DNA of 56,745 nucleotides from Pyrinomonadaceae bacterium (GCA_022843305.1 JALHNX010000009.1:1-56745); one strand, 5' to 3'; counted from the stretch's first letter, positions 27,421 through 35,708 are shown. Program-made: numbers and translations. Notes: generated by a model not told the origin, from the sequence alone.

Positions 27421-30129
27421 TTACTTCACGACAATATTCACCAGCCGTTTCGGCACGACGATGATTTTGACGATCTGTTTGCCATCCGTGTGTTCGATGA
27501 TTTTAGCATCAGCCAACGCCAATTTTTCCAAATCTTCGTTCGTTGCATCAGGCGAAGCCAACACGCGCGAACGCAATTTGCCGTTGATCTGCACCGGAAT
27601 TTCGATTTCGTCGGCGCGCGCCAATTCCGCGCGGAATTCGGGAAAACGCGCTTCGTTCGCCAAAATTCCCCGGTCGTTGCCGACGATCTGCGAATAAAGT
27701 TCTTCAGCCGTATGCGGCGCAAACGGCGTGAGCATCAAAATCAAACTTTCGACCGCTTCACGTATCGCAAAAACGTCCGACTCGCTCGCCGTTTCCGGCT
27801 CGACTTTGAAATCATACAGCGCGTTCGACAATTCCATCAGCGCGGCGACCGGCGTATTAAACTGCAAAGATTCAAGATTTTCTTCGATGCGCTTGATCGT
27901 CTGATGCGTTTTCTGCCGCAGTTTGCGACTGTCAGAACCGCCTGCCGTAGCGGGCGGGTTTCCGTCTGCATCTAAAATCGCCGCATTCAACCCATCCGCT
28001 ACCGCAGATGGTTCTGACAATTTCGCCTTCCACTTAAAAACAAACCGCCAAACGCGCTGCAAAAATCGGACTGCGCCTTCGATTCCGGCTTCGTTCCAGA
28101 CGAGTTCGTTTTCGACCGGCGCGGCAAACAAAATAAAAATCCGTGCCGCGTCAGCGCCGTAAATTTCGACCATTTCGTCCGGGTCAACGCCGTTGCCTTT
28201 CGATTTCGACATTCTTTCGATTGCCGATTTCAAAGGTTTTCCGTCAGCCGATTTTGCTGTGATGATCTTGCCTTTCGCGTCGCGTTCGACCGTCACGCTT
28301 GAAGGCGGGTAATAAACGCGTTTGCCGCCGGATTCGGGATCGTCTTCGTTCGGAATCACATCAAAAAAGGTTTCGCCGATGACCATTCCCTGCGTCAAAA
28401 GACGCTTGACCGGCTCGTTGAATTTGACCAAACCCATATCGCACATCGTTTTTGTCCAGAAACGCGTGTAGATCAAATGCATCACGGCGTGATCGTCGCC
28501 GCCGATATACTGGTCAACCGGCATCCAATACGCCGCTTTTTCGGGCGCAAACGGCATTTCGGAATTTTTATTGTCCAGATAACGGAAATAATACCAGCAC
28601 GAATCGACGAACGTGTCCATCGTGTCGGTTTCGCGTTTCGCCGCTTCGCCGCAGTTCGGACAAACCGTATTGACGAAATTTTCGTCCTTTGCCAGCGGCG
28701 AAGTTCCTTCGATTCCTTCATCCAAAACGATTTGTTCGGGCAGTTCGATTGGCAGATTCTCGTATTTTTCGGCAACAATGCCGCACGTTTCGCAATAAAC
28801 AATCGGAATCGGCGCGCCCCAAAAACGCTGGCGCGAAATTCCCCAATCGCGCAAACGATACGTTGTCGCGCCTTCGCCGAAACCGTGCGTTTCCGCGTGA
28901 TGCGTCATTTCCTTTTTCGCCTGCTCGCTCGTTTTGCCGTTCCAGTAATCGGAATGAACCAAAACGCCGTAATCGGAAAACGCCTGTTCCAGAGCCAGAA
29001 CCTGCATCGTGTGATGCTCGTGCGCGAGATGCGGTTCGGAAATGACCTGACGAATCGGCAAATTGTATTTTTTCGCAAACTCGAAATCGCGCTCGTCGTG
29101 CGCCGGAACGCTCATCACCGCGCCCGTGCCGTATTCAATCATCACGTAATTGCCGACCCACACCGGCAATTCTTCCTGACTAAACGGATTGATTGCCTTC
29201 AAGCCTGTGTCAACGCCTTCTTTTTCAACCTCGGCTTCGTGGTCGGTAACTTTCAGCTTTTCGGCTTTGATTTTCTCGATTGCTACTCTTAATTCAGCTG
29301 AAAATGTTTCATATTTGGCTTCAATAATTGGGTGTTCAGCCGCAACGACGATCGCGTTCGCGCCGTAAATCGTGTCAATTCGCGTGGTAAAAACACGAAT
29401 CGGTTTAGACCAATAATTAGTTATAAAATCAACGAACGCGCCTTCCGAACGACCGATCCAGTCGCGCTGGCGTTTCAAAACCTTTTCCGCCCAACCCGCT
29501 TCGATCTCTGTCATATCGTCCAGCAGTTGATCGGCATAAGCGGTCGTTTTCAAAAACCACTGCTCCAAATCTTTCTTTGTCACCGCGTTTCCGCAACGCC
29601 AACACAAACCGCCCGAAGCCTGTTCGTTCGAGAGAACCGCCTTGTCATTTTCGCACCAGTTGACCTGCGTTTTCTTTTTATACGCCAAGCCCATTTCATA
29701 CATTTTGAGGAAAAACCACTGATCGAACTTGTAATATTCGGGACGATGCGCCGCCATTTCGCGCCGCCAGTCGTAGCCCAAGCCCAAACGCTGCAACTGC
29801 CCGCGCATATGGTTGATGTTTTCTTCCGTCCAATCGCGCGGATTCACGCCGCGCTTAATCGCCGCGTCCTCGGCAGGCTGACCAAATGAGTCCCAGCCGA
29901 TCGGATGCAGAACGTTGAAACCTTTCAGGCGTTTATACCAAGCAATCGCGTCGCCGACCGAATAATTCCGCACGTGTCCCATATGCAGATTGCCCGACGG
30001 GTAAGGGAGCATTTCGAGCTGGTAAAACTTCGGCTTGTCGTTATTGACTTCGACTTCAAACGCGCCCGATTCGCGCCATTTTGTTTGCCATTTATCTTCT
30101 ATCTTCTTTGCAAAATATTTCTCGTCCAT
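27421..30129 (-). CDS. leuS: Leucyl-tRNA synthetase
   Basis: This 902-residue class I synthetase attaches leucine to tRNA-Leu and edits mischarged products. The HIGH-type motif PYPSGNLHMGH is near the N-terminus, the CP1 editing domain follows, and the KMSKS motif appears as RMSKSKGNG near residue 641. Residues 705-733 come from an in-frame palindromic repeat. The insertion lies between the catalytic core and the anticodon-binding helices, at a position that is a variable loop in E. coli LeuRS, so activity is probably retained. The gene is convergent with the RHS gene and starts 14 nt from a large inverted repeat. Confidence 0.96.
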   Translation of the reverse strand: MDEKYFAKKIEDKWQTKWRESGAFEVEVNNDKPKFYQLEMLPYPSGNLHMGHVRNYSVGDAIAWYKRLKGFNVLHPIGWDSFGQPAEDAAIKRGVNPRDWTEENINHMRGQLQRLGLGYDWRREMAAHRPEYYKFDQWFFLKMYEMGLAYKKKTQVNWCENDKAVLSNEQASGGLCWRCGNAVTKKDLEQWFLKTTAYADQLLDDMTEIEAGWAEKVLKRQRDWIGRSEGAFVDFITNYWSKPIRVFTTRIDTIYGANAIVVAAEHPIIEAKYETFSAELRVAIEKIKAEKLKVTDHEAEVEKEGVDTGLKAINPFSQEELPVWVGNYVMIEYGTGAVMSVPAHDERDFEFAKKYNLPIRQVISEPHLAHEHHTMQVLALEQAFSDYGVLVHSDYWNGKTSEQAKKEMTHHAETHGFGEGATTYRLRDWGISRQRFWGAPIPIVYCETCGIVAEKYENLPIELPEQIVLDEGIEGTSPLAKDENFVNTVCPNCGEAAKRETDTMDTFVDSCWYYFRYLDNKNSEMPFAPEKAAYWMPVDQYIGGDDHAVMHLIYTRFWTKTMCDMGLVKFNEPVKRLLTQGMVIGETFFDVIPNEDDPESGGKRVYYPPSSVTVERDAKGKIITAKSADGKPLKSAIERMSKSKGNGVDPDEMVEIYGADAARIFILFAAPVENELVWNEAGIEGAVRFLQRVWRFVFKWKAKLSEPSAVADGLNAAILDADGNPPATAGGSDSRKLRQKTHQTIKRIEENLESLQFNTPVAALMELSNALYDFKVEPETASESDVFAIREAVESLILMLTPFAPHTAEELYSQIVGNDRGILANEARFPEFRAELARADEIEIPVQINGKLRSRVLASPDATNEDLEKLALADAKIIEHTDGKQIVKIIVVPKRLVNIVVK
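27931..28018. repeat. Full GTCAGAACC palindromic element in frame inside leuS
   Basis: This 88-bp element has imperfect 30-bp arms (27931-27960 and 27989-28018) ending in GTCAGAACC and GGTTCTGAC. It adds about 29 residues to LeuRS, beginning SEPSAVADGLNAA and ending PPATAGGSDS. The opposite strand is also open and reads SEPPAVAGG...PSATADGSD, a consequence of the palindrome. One arm is identical over 30 bp to the left arm of the copy at 35605. Confidence 0.9.
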
Positions 30130-30142
30130 AAAATTTTTCTAC

Positions 30143-30274
30143 GACTGGAGCGCAAGCGGCTCGCTTGCAAGCGTTTGAAAAACGCTAACAAACGTTTCCA
30201 TTAAATCAACATTGAATAAAATCGAAACCTTGTTTTCGCTTCGCTCAGGCAAGCGAGCCGCTTGCGCTCCAGTC
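30143..30274. repeat. 132-bp element with perfect 26-bp terminal inverted repeats
   Basis: The arms at 30143-30168 and 30249-30274 begin GACTGGAGCGCAAGCGGC and are perfect complements. Inside is the hairpin AGCGTTTGAAAAACGCT (30170-30186), identical to one found in the two GGAACGCCGTCATC elements elsewhere. It sits just upstream of leuS and has no coding capacity. Confidence 0.85.
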
Positions 30275-30321
30275 AAAAAAGTAAGTTTAGCGAATAAATA
30301 AAAATCTATCCACTAACATCC

Positions 30322-30349
30322 GTAGTTCGTAATTTGTAATTCGTAATTG
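30322..30349. repeat. Short GTAATT heptamer array
   Basis: GTAATTT, GTAATTC and GTAATTG follow one another with period 7, preceded by GTAGTTC. No inverted partner is visible nearby, so this may be a one-armed or decayed example of the heptamer repeats. Confidence 0.55.
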
Positions 30350-30633
30350 TTTGCAGGTGCGCCGCGTCGTCGAAATATTTCAACGCGCGGCTATCTAAGG
30401 GCGAGATTGTTTCGGTAACAAATCATATTTGGAGTTTAATCAATCATTACAAATTTGTCCAATTTAATATTTTACCCGAAATAAATCTTGTGATATTCTG
30501 AAAAAACCTTAAATGGTGAGGAGTTTTACAAATTTTAAGTTTAATAATGAACAAAAAATTTACGCCGACGGTCAAAACTTAATTTATTAGTTTGCGCTTG
30601 ACCGTCTGCCCCGAACAAAAGGAGGAAACGGAG
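30350..30633. other. Upstream region of the small protein gene
   Basis: No gene is supported. The region is AT-rich. A TTG codon at 30592 is in frame with the next gene but lacks a ribosome site, so the later ATG was preferred. No clear promoter pair was identified. Confidence 0.4.
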
Positions 30634-30873
30634 ATGGTCAACCGAAAAAATAGAAATGTCGCCAGCGAAATTGATAAATTAAACGATAAAGAAACCTTAG
30701 AGGTTTTAGATTACATTTCCGAACTACTTTCCACCCGCCGCCCGAAATCAAAAGATTTACAACCGAACGACGATTTGATCGTGTCTTTGTCCGACGCTTA
30801 CGAAAACAAGCGCGCGCGGCAGGTTTTTGAATGGGAACGGGTTCGTCGTCAAAACACTCAACGCGCGGCGTGA
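30634..30873 (+). CDS. Small conserved-looking hypothetical protein
   Basis: This is a 79-residue charged protein (MVNRKNRNVASEIDKLNDKE...). The ATG has a strong ribosome site GGAGG eight nt upstream. A helical central segment (about DKETLEVLDYISELLSTRR) is followed by an acidic and then a basic C-terminus. The size and helix pattern recall small antitoxin-like or DUF2281-type proteins, but no family is recognised with confidence and no toxin partner adjoins. Its stop overlaps the probable GTG start of the HEAT-repeat gene (GTGA), which suggests translational coupling. Confidence 0.6.
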   Translation: MVNRKNRNVASEIDKLNDKETLEVLDYISELLSTRRPKSKDLQPNDDLIVSLSDAYENKRARQVFEWERVRRQNTQRAA

Positions 30874-31811
30874 TTCATTTGATTTCAAATTGCAAATTTC
30901 AAATTTCAGATTTTCGGGCGTTTTTGCGCTTGAGCCTGATTCTTTGCGCTTTTGCGGGAAATTCTTTTTCTCAAATAACGCCTGAATCGAATTCGATTAA
31001 CCAAACAGACGATTCGATTGCCAAACAATTTCAGGCGGTTTTCGAAAAAGGGACGGTCGAAGAAAAACGCTCCGCCCTTTTTGAAATCAGAAATCTGAAA
31101 TCCGAAGTTTACTCGAAAACCGCAATTCCCGCGCTCAAAGATTCTGACGAAATCGTCCGCGCGACCGCCGCGTTTTCCGTCATTTATTTAACCAAAGACG
31201 AAGCCTTGCGCGCGCTCGCGCCGAATTTGGCGGACAAAGCGGAAATCGTCCGCCGCGAAACGGCTTATGCCCTCGGAAAAGTTCAAAATTCCTCGGCAAT
31301 AAGCGTTCTCATTCAAACCTTTCAAAAAGACAAATCTGCGGAAGTCAAAAACGCCTCTATTGTCGCATTGGGCGAAATCGGCGACGCTTCGGCGGTTGAT
31401 TTTTTAACGCAGATTTTGCGGCAAAAACCGAACGACGAAAACGAATTTCTGCGCCGAAGCGCGGCGCGTTCAATCGGACAAATCGCGCAGATCATTCAAA
31501 TCAAAGAATCTTCCGCCGTTACGCCCGAAAGTTTTCTGCCGGAAAAATACAAACTTTTGACGCTCGAAAAATATCGAAATCTTTCGACAATTTTTTCGCA
31601 GTTTCGCAACAGCGTCGCGGTTTTAACGCAAATTCTTCAAAATCGAAACGAAGCCGACGATACCAAACGCGAAACGGCTTTCGCGCTCGGCGCAATCGGC
31701 GACCTGACGGCGCTTTCGGTTCTGCAAAACAACTTAAATTCAAAAGATTATTATCTCGCGGAAATCTGCAAGGAAGCCGTTAAAAAACTTTCCAGCGTCT
31801 ATTCGGGTTAG
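30870..31811 (+). CDS. Exported HEAT-repeat protein
   Basis: The chosen GTG start overlaps the TGA of the upstream gene; an in-frame ATG at 30831 is further inside that gene and is less likely. The product has about 313 residues: a signal peptide (FLRLSLILCAFAGNSFSQ), then PBS-lyase-type HEAT repeats. Examples are RATAAFSVIYLTKDEALRAL, RRETAYALGKV and KNASIVALGEIGDASAVDFL. HEAT solenoids bind proteins; the partner is unknown. The 5' end of the coding sequence contains heptamer arrays (30884-30915 and 31083-31107), so the signal-peptide region appears to have been shaped by a repeat. The stop codon touches a palindromic element. Confidence 0.75.
   Translation: MIHLISNCKFQISDFRAFLRLSLILCAFAGNSFSQITPESNSINQTDDSIAKQFQAVFEKGTVEEKRSALFEIRNLKSEVYSKTAIPALKDSDEIVRATAAFSVIYLTKDEALRALAPNLADKAEIVRRETAYALGKVQNSSAISVLIQTFQKDKSAEVKNASIVALGEIGDASAVDFLTQILRQKPNDENEFLRRSAARSIGQIAQIIQIKESSAVTPESFLPEKYKLLTLEKYRNLSTIFSQFRNSVAVLTQILQNRNEADDTKRETAFALGAIGDLTALSVLQNNLNSKDYYLAEICKEAVKKLSSVYSG
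30884..31107. repeat. Heptamer arrays inside the HEAT-protein coding sequence
   Basis: TTCAAAT, TGCAAAT, TTCAAAT and TTCAGAT (30884-30911) and, further on, GAAATCA, GAAATCT, GAAATCC (31083-31103) both have period 7 and are partly complementary to each other. They are translated as part of the exported HEAT-repeat protein. Confidence 0.55.
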
Positions 31812-31958
31812 GAAATTTGCCGGACGGAACGCCGTCATCGCGGGCAGCACAGCGTTTGAAAAACGCTCAAAAGTTACATTTATTTTCAAGTTTTACATCA
31901 TTTGAAACGTTTTTACGCCGCTTTCAGCGACGTGTGCCGTCAAAGATGACGGCGTTCC
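31811..31958 (+). repeat. GGAACGCCGTCATC multi-hairpin element, copy 1
   Basis: The outer arms are GGAACGCCGTCATC (31826-31839) and GATGACGGCGTTCC (31945-31958). Inside lie AGCGTTTGAAAAACGCT (31851-31867) and CGCTTTCAGCG. The predicted fold is a closing stem with two inner hairpins. A second copy in the opposite orientation is at 42537. It starts at the stop codon of the HEAT gene. Confidence 0.85.
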
Positions 31959-31972
31959 ATTCTGACGTTAAT

Positions 31973-33196
31973 CTATTTCAGACTCGCGTTAATTTTTCCG
32001 ATAAATTCATTGATCTTGTCGTTCTCGATCCAACGCAGAACGATGACGAGATCGCTTTCGGGGTCAACGTAAATAATGTTCGTGCCGTTTCCGAGATGCG
32101 CAAAAGCCGTCGGCGGCGCGTTCGCGTAAAGTTTTTTGTCGGTGTTGAGAAACCAGTTCATAAAACCGTAAGTCGGCTGCGGCGCGGTCGGCGTTTTGGC
32201 TTGTTTGATAAACGCTTCGGAAAGAATCTGCCGGTCGCGCCATTTTCCGCCGCGCGCCGTCAAAAGCCCGAAACGCCCCAGATCACGCGCCGAGATAAAC
32301 ATTCCGCCGCCCCAATGACCGCCGCCGCTGACCGATTGAATGATCTGCCCGTCAATCACGACAAACGAATTTTCGTAACCGAACCAACGCCACGAAGCGG
32401 ACGCGCCGATCTCGTCCATCACGTTTTCTTTCAAAACCTGTGGAACAGGTTTGCGCCAGATGTTCAAAGCCGCAAGTGCCAGCACGTTGACGCGCACATC
32501 GTTGTATTCGTAAACTGTTCCGCCCGCGTTTCGCTGACGATTGAGCCAGTTTTTCGGGTCGCGGTCGGGTCGGTCTGCCCAATCCGGCTTACCCCAGAGT
32601 GTGCCTTCCCAATCGCTCGTCTGACGTAAAAGTTGTTCCCACGTAATTTGGCGGTTGTGCGCGGTTTCAAAAAGTTCGAGAAAACGCGGCTTGCCGAAAC
32701 TCTCTGCAATGTCGTTTTTTTCAAACGGATTATAAACCAAAACCGGCGTATCATAATCAACCGCGCGGTCTTGCAGACTGCGGATCAGTTTGCGGTCGAA
32801 CGCCAGCCCGACGACCGTTGAAAGAAAACTTTTCGTTATGCTGAACGTCATATCCACACGATTTACATCGCCCCATTCGGCGACGATATAGCCGTTGCGG
32901 ATAATGATTCCGGTCATCGCGCCGCGTTCTTTGAATGCGCCGACGGCTTCGCCGAACGGTTCGCGTCCGAAGGTTTGATAATGCGCGAGTTCGAGATTGC
33001 GCGGTGCTTTCGATTCGTTCTGAACGGCGAAATCAATCGCTTCTTTGAGTTTTACGGCATCGAATTTTGCCTGTTCGGGCGAGCGCGTTTCCCAGTTTTC
33101 GGCGGTCGGGAAATAATTTTTTTGAGCGAAAACATTGACGGAAAATGCCAACAAAAAGAAAAAAAGAATCGGTTCGGCACGGATTTTTTTGAACAT
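31973..33196 (-). CDS. Exported beta-lactamase-family serine hydrolase
   Basis: The chosen ATG gives about 407 residues and puts a clean signal peptide at the N-terminus (MFKKIRAEPILFFFLLAFSV, then NVFAQ); an upstream in-frame start at 33259 would bury it. The SxxK motif is SITK (in TFSITKSFLSTVVG) and the YxN motif is YND (EYNDVRVN), as in class C beta-lactamases, penicillin-binding proteins and esterases of the same fold. The sequence is closer to EstB/6-aminohexanoate hydrolase-type proteins than to a clinical beta-lactamase, so the natural substrate is unknown. It is convergent with the HEAT gene, with a palindromic element between them. Confidence 0.82.
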   Translation of the reverse strand: MFKKIRAEPILFFFLLAFSVNVFAQKNYFPTAENWETRSPEQAKFDAVKLKEAIDFAVQNESKAPRNLELAHYQTFGREPFGEAVGAFKERGAMTGIIIRNGYIVAEWGDVNRVDMTFSITKSFLSTVVGLAFDRKLIRSLQDRAVDYDTPVLVYNPFEKNDIAESFGKPRFLELFETAHNRQITWEQLLRQTSDWEGTLWGKPDWADRPDRDPKNWLNRQRNAGGTVYEYNDVRVNVLALAALNIWRKPVPQVLKENVMDEIGASASWRWFGYENSFVVIDGQIIQSVSGGGHWGGGMFISARDLGRFGLLTARGGKWRDRQILSEAFIKQAKTPTAPQPTYGFMNWFLNTDKKLYANAPPTAFAHLGNGTNIIYVDPESDLVIVLRWIENDKINEFIGKINASLK

Positions 33197-33324
33197 AATT
33201 TTTCGGAAAAACATTTGGATTAGTGAGCAGATTATCAAACAAAATTTTGATTTTACCAAACCGCCAAGTCAGTATTTTAGCTCTTTCGTTTCCGGCGTTT
33301 TATACATTTTTCGGTAAAAAAACT

Positions 33325-33353
33325 TTGTCTTAGCTCTGCAATTTTGTTTTAAT
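33325..33353 (+). promoter_or_regulatory. Candidate promoter of egtB placing the transcript start at the ATG
   Basis: TTGTCT is followed after 17 nt by TTTAAT, ending 7 nt before the egtB ATG. If used, the transcript would be leaderless or nearly so. No ribosome-binding site precedes the ATG, which fits. Confidence 0.4.
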
Positions 33354-33360
33354 AATAAGT

Positions 33361-34542
33361 ATGCAAGCCGTCAACAAGAAAAAATCCGAAACCGATTTAC
33401 TGCACTACTTTAAAGAAGTCCGCGCCGACACCGAAGAACTTTGCGCGCCGCTCGAAACTGAAGATTACATTCCGCAGCCGTCGGTTGATGTTTCGCCGCC
33501 GAAATGGAACATCGCGCATACGACGTGGTTTTTCGAGGAAATGATCTTGAAGCGGTTTACCGAAAATTACGAGGTTTTCGATCCGAATTTCGGCTTTCTT
33601 TTCAACAGTTACTACAATACGCTCGGCGAACGCACAAAGCGCGATAATCGCGGCGATCTTTCGCGCCCGACCGTCGCGCAGGTTTTCGCCTATCGAAAAT
33701 ACGTGGACGAAAAAATGTCCGAATTTCTCGCGCTGGATTTGTCCCAGGAAATAAAAGATTTAGTCGTTTTGGGCTTGAATCACGAACAACAGCATCAGGA
33801 ACTTTTTCTCACGGATTTAAAATTTACGTTGAGCCGCAATCCGCTTTTTCCGGTTTACCGCGAAAATTACGCGCTCGAAGAGGTTTGCGAAATGCCGAAC
33901 GCGAATTTTGCCGAAATCGCCGAAGGAATTTACGAAATCGGATACGCAGGCGACGAGTTTTGCTTCGATAATGAACTCGGTCGGCACAAAGTTTTTCTCC
34001 ACGATTTTACGATTCGTCAATCTTTGGTGACGAACGCCGAATTTCTTGAATTTATCGAAGATAAGGCTTACGAAAATTTTAATCTCTGGCATTCGGAAGG
34101 TTGGGATTGGGTCAATCAAAACGCGGTCGGCGCGCCGCTTTACTGGCACGAAAAAGACGGCGAATGGTCGAGTTTTACGCTTTCGGGTTTGCGCCCGATT
34201 AATTTTGACGCGCCGGTTTGCCACGTTTCGTTTTACGAAGCGGCGGCGTTTGCCGAATGGAAAGGGATGCGTCTGCCGACCGAATTTGAATGGGAAATCG
34301 CGTCTGACAAATTCGATTTCGGCTTGCGTTGGGAATGGACGAATTCGGCTTATCTCGCGTATCCGAATTTTACGAAAGCGGCGGGCGCGGTCGGCGAATA
34401 TAACGGTAAATTTATGATAAATCAGATGGTTTTGCGCGGCGCGAGCGTCGCAACGCCCGCGAATCACAGCCGCCGAACTTACCGCAACTTTTTTCATCCT
34501 AACTTGCGTTGGCAATATAACGGGATTCGTCTGGCGAAATGA
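33361..34542 (+). CDS. egtB: Ergothioneine biosynthesis sulfoxide synthase EgtB
   Basis: This 393-residue non-haem iron enzyme joins a thiol donor (gamma-glutamylcysteine or cysteine) to trimethylhistidine in ergothioneine synthesis. The N-terminal DinB-like part carries the likely iron ligands: the His of HTTWFFEE and both histidines of HEQQHQE. The C-terminal part is the FGE-type domain with RLPTEFEWEIA and RRTYRNFFHP. Length matches the family. It is followed by egtD, so the two core genes of the pathway form an operon. No egtA, egtC or egtE is in the window. The start lacks a ribosome site and may be leaderless. Confidence 0.93.
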   Translation: MQAVNKKKSETDLLHYFKEVRADTEELCAPLETEDYIPQPSVDVSPPKWNIAHTTWFFEEMILKRFTENYEVFDPNFGFLFNSYYNTLGERTKRDNRGDLSRPTVAQVFAYRKYVDEKMSEFLALDLSQEIKDLVVLGLNHEQQHQELFLTDLKFTLSRNPLFPVYRENYALEEVCEMPNANFAEIAEGIYEIGYAGDEFCFDNELGRHKVFLHDFTIRQSLVTNAEFLEFIEDKAYENFNLWHSEGWDWVNQNAVGAPLYWHEKDGEWSSFTLSGLRPINFDAPVCHVSFYEAAAFAEWKGMRLPTEFEWEIASDKFDFGLRWEWTNSAYLAYPNFTKAAGAVGEYNGKFMINQMVLRGASVATPANHSRRTYRNFFHPNLRWQYNGIRLAK

Positions 34543-34550
34543 TTTTTTGC

Positions 34551-34622
34551 CCACGAAACACACGAAAGGAACGAAAGTTAAAACATTATATTTTTCTTTT
34601 TTCGTTTATTTCGTGTGTTTCG
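34551..34622. repeat. Iterated ACGAAA hairpin between egtB and egtD
   Basis: GAAACACACGAAA (34555-34567) and TTTCGTGTGTTTC (34609-34621) are perfect complements. The flanking ACGAAAGG and TTTCGTTTA units extend the pattern with 7-8 nt spacing. Confidence 0.65.
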
Positions 34623-34646
34623 CAGGCAAATACAAAAATTAAAATT

Positions 34647-35624
34647 ATGCAAAGCGCAGTCAAACAAAACACATTTGCCGAAGACGTTCTGAAAGGTCTG
34701 TCTTCAACCCCGAAATTTTTTTCATCGAAATATTTTTACGACGACGAAGGTTCGCGACTTTTTCAGGAAATTATGAAATTGCCCGAATATTACCTGACGC
34801 GGGCGGAATTGGAAATTTTTCAAACGCAGACCGAAGAAATTTTCGATTCGTTCAACGCCGGAAACGCCGGGTTCGATCTGATCGAACTCGGCGCGGGCGA
34901 CGGCACGAAAACTTCTTTTTTGGTCGAACATTTTCTCGAAGAAAAAGCCGATTTTCATTATGTGCCGATTGATATTTCGTCGGAAGCATTGAATTTTCTG
35001 ACCGAAAAATTCGCGCGTGAATTTCCCGCGCTTTCGATAATGCCGGAACACGGCGATTATTTTCGCACCCTGGAAACCTTTAAGGAAAAATCCGACCGCA
35101 AAAAGATCATTCTTTTCTTAGGCTCGAACATCGGCAATTTCAGCGAACAGCAGGCACTCGATTTTTTCGGTCATCTGCACGAAGTGATGAATCCGCAGGA
35201 TCTGATTTTTATCGGTTTCGATCTGCATAAAAATCCGAAAACGATTCTTCGCGCCTACGACGATGCGAACGGCGTAACGGCAAAATTTAATATAAACTTG
35301 TTAAAACGAATCAACCGCGAACTCGGCGCAAATTTCAACACGGAAGAATTTTCGCATTACGCGAGCTATCATCCGACCGAACGCGCCGCTCGTTCTTTTC
35401 TGATCAGCCAGAAAGCGCAGAGCGTTTATATCGAAGCGCTTGACCAAACCTTCGAGTTCGCGCAGTGGGAACCGATCTTTATGGAAATCTCGCAAAAATA
35501 CGGTGTCGGAATGATCGAACGCCTCGCCGAAAAAAGCGGTTTTCAAATCGTCAAAAACTTTTTCGACAGCAATAATTTCTACACCAATTCGCTTTGGAAG
35601 CCGGGTCAGAACCATCTGCGGTAG
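34647..35624 (+). CDS. egtD: L-histidine N(alpha)-methyltransferase EgtD
   Basis: This 325-residue SAM-dependent enzyme trimethylates histidine to hercynine, the first step to ergothioneine. It shows the typical KFFSSKYFYDDEGSRLFQEI start, the SAM site IELGAGDGTKT and the later FLGSNIGNF motif. The ATG was chosen by homology; an earlier in-frame start would read through the intergenic hairpin. The last seven codons and the stop are supplied by a palindromic repeat that begins at 35605, so the C-terminus GQNHLR is repeat-derived and the native end was probably lost. It forms an operon with egtB. Confidence 0.93.
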   Translation: MQSAVKQNTFAEDVLKGLSSTPKFFSSKYFYDDEGSRLFQEIMKLPEYYLTRAELEIFQTQTEEIFDSFNAGNAGFDLIELGAGDGTKTSFLVEHFLEEKADFHYVPIDISSEALNFLTEKFAREFPALSIMPEHGDYFRTLETFKEKSDRKKIILFLGSNIGNFSEQQALDFFGHLHEVMNPQDLIFIGFDLHKNPKTILRAYDDANGVTAKFNINLLKRINRELGANFNTEEFSHYASYHPTERAARSFLISQKAQSVYIEALDQTFEFAQWEPIFMEISQKYGVGMIERLAEKSGFQIVKNFFDSNNFYTNSLWKPGQNHLR

Positions 35625-35699
35625 CGGATGGGTTTGATTTTAAAGACTATTCAACAACTTTTTATCTAAAACCCGCCCGCTATCGCAGGCGGTTCTGAC
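35605..35699 (+). repeat. GTCAGAACC palindromic element, copy spanning the egtD stop codon
   Basis: This 95-bp element has arms beginning GTCAGAACCATCTGCGGTAG and ending CGCAGGCGGTTCTGAC. Its left arm is identical over 30 bp to one arm in leuS. It is read in a different frame from the leuS and rqcH copies and here provides the TAG stop of egtD. It ends 10 nt before birA. Confidence 0.88.
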
Positions 35700-35708
35700 T
35701 TTTTTTGA

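Noticed and set aside
28477..29292. Long open frame antisense to leuS (271 codons)
   Set aside because: It is the opposite-strand shadow of a strongly conserved gene; its composition shows no protein family and no ribosome site.
30592..30633. Upstream TTG start for the small protein gene
   Set aside because: The ATG at 30634 has a perfect GGAGG at good spacing, whereas the TTG has none.
30130..30633. T-box or other riboswitch upstream of leuS
   Set aside because: No T-box sequence or specifier structure was found; the strong structure there is a palindromic element with unrelated arms.
31973..33196. Antibiotic-resistance beta-lactamase
   Set aside because: Only the general SxxK/YxN fold is visible; the protein is closer to esterase-like members and no resistance role can be supported.
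34539..34646. N-terminal extension of EgtD from an earlier ATG
   Set aside because: It reads through the intergenic hairpin, and the family start is at MQSAVKQ.
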